Source of the DNA: JAFGAV01 sp041479055
GTDB lineage: Bacteria; Acidobacteriota; Aminicenantia; Aminicenantales; JAFGAV01
Length of the DNA stretch: 64,000 nucleotides
Assembly (NCBI GenBank): GCA_963702835.1
Contig: OY969762.1
Coordinates: 2,976,001-3,040,000 of the forward strand
Reading direction: 5' to 3'
The notes beneath the pieces are model-generated. The model saw only the letters and a list, made by a program, of their open reading frames with translations. It had not been told where the DNA came from and made no database searches. Both the position numbers and the translations under genes were made by a program. This document shows positions 62,553 through 64,000 of the stretch, piece after piece; the first letter of the stretch is position 1, and every line of letters starts with the position of its first letter.

Positions 62553-64000
62553 GAAACCCGGTTTGGAGGGCATTGATCCTGAGCCTGGCTTTTGCTTCGC
62601 TTCTGCCCGCCCAGGAGAGCGTGGAGAACATCGTCAAGAGCGCTCCCTCGCGCGGGAAATTCCCGGAGGCCACGGCCGCCGTGGTCCAATCCCGGCAGGC
62701 CTTCAGCCTTGACCGGGCCGGCCGGAAAAGCGAGGACTATTTCCTGGTCCTGGAGGTTTTCAACCTGACCGGCCGGGAGAAGTTCAGCGATTTCCGCATC
62801 CCCCTGGACAAGAATCTGGAAAAGGTGGATGTCCTTCTGGCGCGGACCTACAAAGGCAACTTGACCGCTGTGGACGTGGAAAAAGGGGCCATCAACGATG
62901 TCACCCCTCCCTATCTGGCCGATGCAGACATGTATTCCAACCTGATTCACCGCGTCCTCTCTTTTCCGGCCGTGGACCCGGGCTCCTGTCTGGCCGTCCA
63001 GTACCGCAAGGAGTCGATTGATGCCCCGGGTCAGATGGACGGCATCGTTCGTTTTCAGCTCGAAGAGCCTATCCTCAGCAAAGAGCTGAAAGTTATTCTG
63101 CCCGCCGAAAAAAGCCTCAAGTACAAGATTATCGGCTTGAATTCGGATTTCCGGGTGGAAACCTCGGGCCCGGACAAGATCTATACCCTGACCGCCTCCG
63201 ACCAGCCCCAGGTCAAGCCTGAAGAGTATATGCCTCCTCTGGAGGAAATCGGCAGCCGGGTCGTCTTCAGCACCTATGCCGATTGGAATGAGGCCTGCCG
63301 GGGCTTCTTGCGCTCTTTTGAGCAGGCCGTCCGTCCGACGCCGGAGATCGCGGCTTTGGCCGCAGACCTGACCCATGAGGCGGCCACTCCCGAACAGAAG
63401 GTCCAGCGTCTTTTCCTCTTTGTGGCCAAAGATGTGCGGAGCGTGAAACTGCCCTTCGGCGAAGGCGGCCTCGAGATCCACCAGGCCGGAGTTGTCCTAA
63501 AGAACCGCTACGGGGACTGGAAGGACAAGAGCGTTCTCCTGGCGGCCTTGCTCCAGGCCGCCGGCCTGAAGGCCTTCCCGGTCCTGGCCAACAGCCAGGC
63601 CATTCCGGTGGTGGAAGATGTGCCCAGCCTCAAGCAGTTTGACTGTGTCCTTGTCGCAGTCAGCCAGGGCAACGGCCTTTTTTTCCTTAATCCTTTTGCC
63701 GACAAGTCTCAATATGGATATATGTCCGGAGTCGAGGGAACCCGGGGCTTGCTGGTCAAGCCGGATACCGCCGAATTCTGTGAAATCCGCGGCCTGTCCG
63801 GAACGGAGAGCGAGTCCCGGAACGAAATTGTCGGCCAACTCGACGGCCGGGGAGACCTGAAGGGAAAGATTGTCTCGGAAGTGACGGGGATTTTCGATCA
63901 TTGGGCCCGCCAATCCCTTATGGACAGCACGGCCAAGGAGCGCCGGGATTTCTTTGTTGAGGCTCTCAACAAGCTCCAGGAGGACACCGAGTCGGGAAAT
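62549..64000 (+). CDS. DUF3857/transglutaminase-like paralogue lacking catalytic residues (3' end outside window)
   Basis: The frame is open to the window edge (484 codons seen). A signal peptide (WRALILSLAFASLLPAQ) and a DUF3857-type domain (FLVLEVFNLTGREKFSDFRI) precede a transglutaminase-like domain. The family motif YGxCKDKS reads YGDWKDKS (Trp324). The His position reads QFDCVLVAV (Cys366) and the Asp position FLNPF (Asn381), so all three catalytic residues are replaced. Translation is coupled to the active paralogue by a 4-bp overlap, suggesting a non-catalytic partner or substrate-binding subunit. Confidence 0.8.
   Translation, partial: MRNPVWRALILSLAFASLLPAQESVENIVKSAPSRGKFPEATAAVVQSRQAFSLDRAGRKSEDYFLVLEVFNLTGREKFSDFRIPLDKNLEKVDVLLARTYKGNLTAVDVEKGAINDVTPPYLADADMYSNLIHRVLSFPAVDPGSCLAVQYRKESIDAPGQMDGIVRFQLEEPILSKELKVILPAEKSLKYKIIGLNSDFRVETSGPDKIYTLTASDQPQVKPEEYMPPLEEIGSRVVFSTYADWNEACRGFLRSFEQAVRPTPEIAALAADLTHEAATPEQKVQRLFLFVAKDVRSVKLPFGEGGLEIHQAGVVLKNRYGDWKDKSVLLAALLQAAGLKAFPVLANSQAIPVVEDVPSLKQFDCVLVAVSQGNGLFFLNPFADKSQYGYMSGVEGTRGLLVKPDTAEFCEIRGLSGTESESRNEIVGQLDGRGDLKGKIVSEVTGIFDHWARQSLMDSTAKERRDFFVEALNKLQEDTESGN

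Overview
The window is 64 kb of mostly GC-rich bacterial chromosome. It carries a complete 16S-tRNA-Ile-tRNA-Ala-23S-5S operon at about 14.57-19.78 kb. The gene content suggests Acidobacteriota, most plausibly Candidatus Aminicenantes: GWxTD-domain proteins with TPRs, paired DUF3857/transglutaminase-like proteins, an Oar-like TonB-dependent receptor, many secreted peptidases and RRM-type RNA-binding proteins. This placement is inferred from gene content; a 16S search would settle it.

Layout. 0-1.5 kb: the right end of an IS1202/ISNCY-type element, then a two-gene AT-rich island encoding a Cys-rich secreted peptide and a membrane protein. 1.5-14.1 kb: a QueG-like Fe-S protein, a GyrI-like protein, an exported SurE, an S9 peptidase, a DUF2079 membrane protein, a damaged amidohydrolase, and a minus-strand set of four type IV pilin-like genes. 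14.1-20.8 kb: the rRNA operon followed closely by two RRM genes. 20.8-22.5 kb: three hairpin elements with compensating terminal repeats, then an IS1111-type IS110 element with a candidate guide-RNA region. 22.5-25 kb: a peptide transporter and Xaa-Pro-type peptidase operon. 25-28.4 kb: a TonB-dependent receptor behind a sigma-54-like promoter and a long leader. 28.5-32.5 kb: a GWxTD/TPR operon. 32.8-45.8 kb: a diguanylate cyclase, pirin, an outer-membrane barrel, GNAT, M3 peptidase, YdeI-like protein, a three-domain kinase/M23/aminotransferase fusion, and an alpha-oxoamine synthase. Gene relics lie between some of these.

45.8-49.4 kb holds the most interesting locus. It is a translationally coupled four-gene cassette on the minus strand: a PqqD-like carrier/recognition protein, two radical SAM/SPASM proteins and an HprK-like P-loop protein. 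This matches the SynChlorMet (Scm) arrangement, a presumed peptide-modifying system whose precursor was unidentified as far as I know. A complete 1388-bp IS with a perfect 17-bp target duplication lies immediately upstream. Removing it restores a 75-codon Cys-containing ORF ending 22 bp before the PqqD-like gene. 51-64 kb: a secreted barrel and a PKD protein, a coiled-coil secreted protein, an ABC-2 exporter pair, an RpiR regulator, and a coupled pair of transglutaminase-like proteins. The second of that pair, cut by the window edge, has lost all three catalytic residues.
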